Source: Bacteroidota bacterium
GTDB taxonomy: Bacteria > Bacteroidota > Bacteroidia > Bacteroidales > UBA932
Reading direction: 5' to 3'
DNA length: 6,665 nt
NCBI GenBank assembly: GCA_009778375.1
Contig: WRJW01000151.1
Location: forward strand, 1-6,665
The notes beneath the pieces were generated by a model. That model made no database searches and was not told where the DNA came from. It saw only the letters and a program-made list of their open reading frames with translations. A program made the translations under genes and the position numbers. Below are positions 5,652 through 6,665 of the stretch, in pieces. Every line of letters begins with the position of its first letter. Positions within the stretch are counted from its first letter, which is position 1.

Positions 5652-6665
5652 TTATTGCAGAATATCTAATAATTGTCTGATAGTCACAGCGGGATTTTTG
5701 TGCTCGTATAAAATGGCATAAACCGCATCGGCAATGGGCATAGATACCTTATGCTTTTTATTGACCTCATAAATACACCGCGATCCGTAATACCCTTCGG
5801 CCACCATATTCATCTCCAACTGGGCAGCGCGGACAGAATAACCTTTACCCAGCATGCTTCCAAAAGTCCGGTTGCGGCTGAATTGTGAGTAGCACGTAAC
5901 CAACAGGTCTCCCAAAAAGGCAGAGCGGGCGGTATCTCGGTTTTTGCAGGGATGGGTCTTGTCTAAAAACTCTTTTAATTCGTGGTACGCGCCGGTAATC
6001 AATACGGCCAAAAAATTATCTCCGTACCCCAACGCATGGCAAATACCGGCCGCCAGGGCATAAATATTTTTGAGTACTACCGCATACTCCACCCCGTATA
6101 TATCGGTAGAAGTAGTTACTTTGATAAAAGTACAGGCAAAGGCTTTGGCCAACGATTGGGCCACCTCTTCGCGCTTACACGTCAGCGTCAGGTAGGAGAG
6201 GCGCTCCATAGCCACTTCCTCGGCATGACAGGGACCGCTCACTACCCCCAGATGGTCGTAAGGTACTCCATGCCTGCGGTTAAAGAACTCCGTAATGGTA
6301 ATATTTTCTTCGGGAACCATCCCCTTGATGGCCGTAAGTATAAACTTATCGGTTAACGAAGTCGTAAGGTTGGCAATCTCCGGCTCAAAATAAACCGAAG
6401 GAATACAAAAGATCAAAATATCGCCCTCTTGCACCACTTTATTAATGTCGTCGCTCATATCCAAACGATCAGGCTCCAATCGGGCCGATTGTAAAAAATG
6501 GGGATTATGCTTGTATTTGGCAATATACTCCATCATCTCTCCATCCCGCACAAACCACGAGAGTCGCGCCTGTGTCTGGAGCAATACCTTGACTAAGGCC
6601 GTAGCCCAACTTCCGCTGCCGATGACGGCAAAACGTTTGGAGGCGTTTTCAAAACTGTGTTTCAT
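5652..6665 (-). CDS. gpsA: Glycerol-3-phosphate dehydrogenase [NAD(P)+]
   Basis: GpsA reduces dihydroxyacetone phosphate to sn-glycerol 3-phosphate, the backbone precursor of phospholipids, in the cytosol. The 337-residue product has the N-terminal nucleotide-binding loop VIGSGSWATAL (14-24), IKGM (113-116), SGPCHAEEV (143-151), the catalytic lysine in VVLKNIYALAAG (Lys199), and GDLLVTC followed by SRNR (252-266). The segment GDNFLAVLITGAYHE lacks the arginine seen at LITRG in the E. coli enzyme; this agrees with Bacteroidetes relatives as I remember them, so it looks like a lineage trait rather than damage. The ATG is the last codon of the window, so an upstream start cannot be excluded, though the N-terminus has a plausible length ahead of the dinucleotide loop. 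It leads directly into pgi. Confidence 0.96.
   Translation of the reverse strand: MKHSFENASKRFAVIGSGSWATALVKVLLQTQARLSWFVRDGEMMEYIAKYKHNPHFLQSARLEPDRLDMSDDINKVVQEGDILIFCIPSVYFEPEIANLTTSLTDKFILTAIKGMVPEENITITEFFNRRHGVPYDHLGVVSGPCHAEEVAMERLSYLTLTCKREEVAQSLAKAFACTFIKVTTSTDIYGVEYAVVLKNIYALAAGICHALGYGDNFLAVLITGAYHELKEFLDKTHPCKNRDTARSAFLGDLLVTCYSQFSRNRTFGSMLGKGYSVRAAQLEMNMVAEGYYGSRCIYEVNKKHKVSMPIADAVYAILYEHKNPAVTIRQLLDILQ

Noticed and set aside
5980..6010. Missing arginine of the LITRG motif in GpsA as a sign of a defective enzyme
   Set aside because: Bacteroidetes GpsA proteins, as I remember them, also differ here, and the catalytic lysine, nucleotide loop and SRNR motif are intact.
5982..6356. 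Plus-strand frame of 124 codons opposite gpsA
   Set aside because: It is antisense to conserved GpsA motifs, including the catalytic lysine region, and has no independent support.
1..6665. A new defence, mobile or biosynthetic system
   Set aside because: Every stretch is accounted for by housekeeping genes. The longest gene-free stretch is about 100 bases, and no repeats, integrase, toxin-antitoxin pair, structured RNA or compositional break was seen.

Overview
This window looks like an ordinary chromosomal segment of a member of the Bacteroidetes, most likely Bacteroidales. The evidence is the protein flavour of FabH, GpsA and Pgi, the near absence of Shine-Dalgarno sequences, divergent promoter boxes of the Bacteroidetes TAnnTTTG type, and gene orders (DUF177-rpmF-plsX-fabH and gpsA-pgi) that I remember from this phylum. 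Base composition is moderate and looks even throughout. I see no mobile elements, CRISPR array, tRNA or rRNA genes, or phage genes. The assignment below order level is not supported.

Layout. (1) Positions 1-2223, minus strand: a four-gene cluster read right to left, DUF177/YceD (1828-2223), rpmF (1627-1809), plsX (667-1614) and fabH (1-674, cut by the window edge at its C-terminal end). It joins a ribosomal protein and its usual DUF177 neighbour to fatty acid initiation and acyl-phosphate production. (2) Positions 2224-2325: a 102-base AT-rich divergent promoter region with two back-to-back promoter-like boxes. (3) Positions 2326-4360, plus strand: nicotinate phosphoribosyltransferase and a nicotinamidase, overlapping by 23 bases. 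Together they turn nicotinamide into nicotinate mononucleotide, the first half of Preiss-Handler NAD salvage. (4) Positions 4364-6665, minus strand: gpsA (5652-6665) followed one base later by pgi (4364-5650), converging on the nicotinamidase gene with only three bases between the stop codons.

How they fit together. FabH starts fatty acid chains and PlsX makes acyl-phosphate. GpsA makes sn-glycerol 3-phosphate, the acceptor that PlsY (not in this window) acylates with that acyl-phosphate, so both inputs to the first acylation step of phospholipid synthesis are encoded here. Pgi ties the gpsA unit to central sugar metabolism. The salvage pair supplies NAD precursors.

Nothing here amounts to a new biological system. 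The points most worth a second look are the divergent promoter, which argues for shorter DUF177 and pncB proteins than the longest open frames, and the nicotinamidase, whose usual metal-binding Asp-x-His motif reads Glu-Ala-His.
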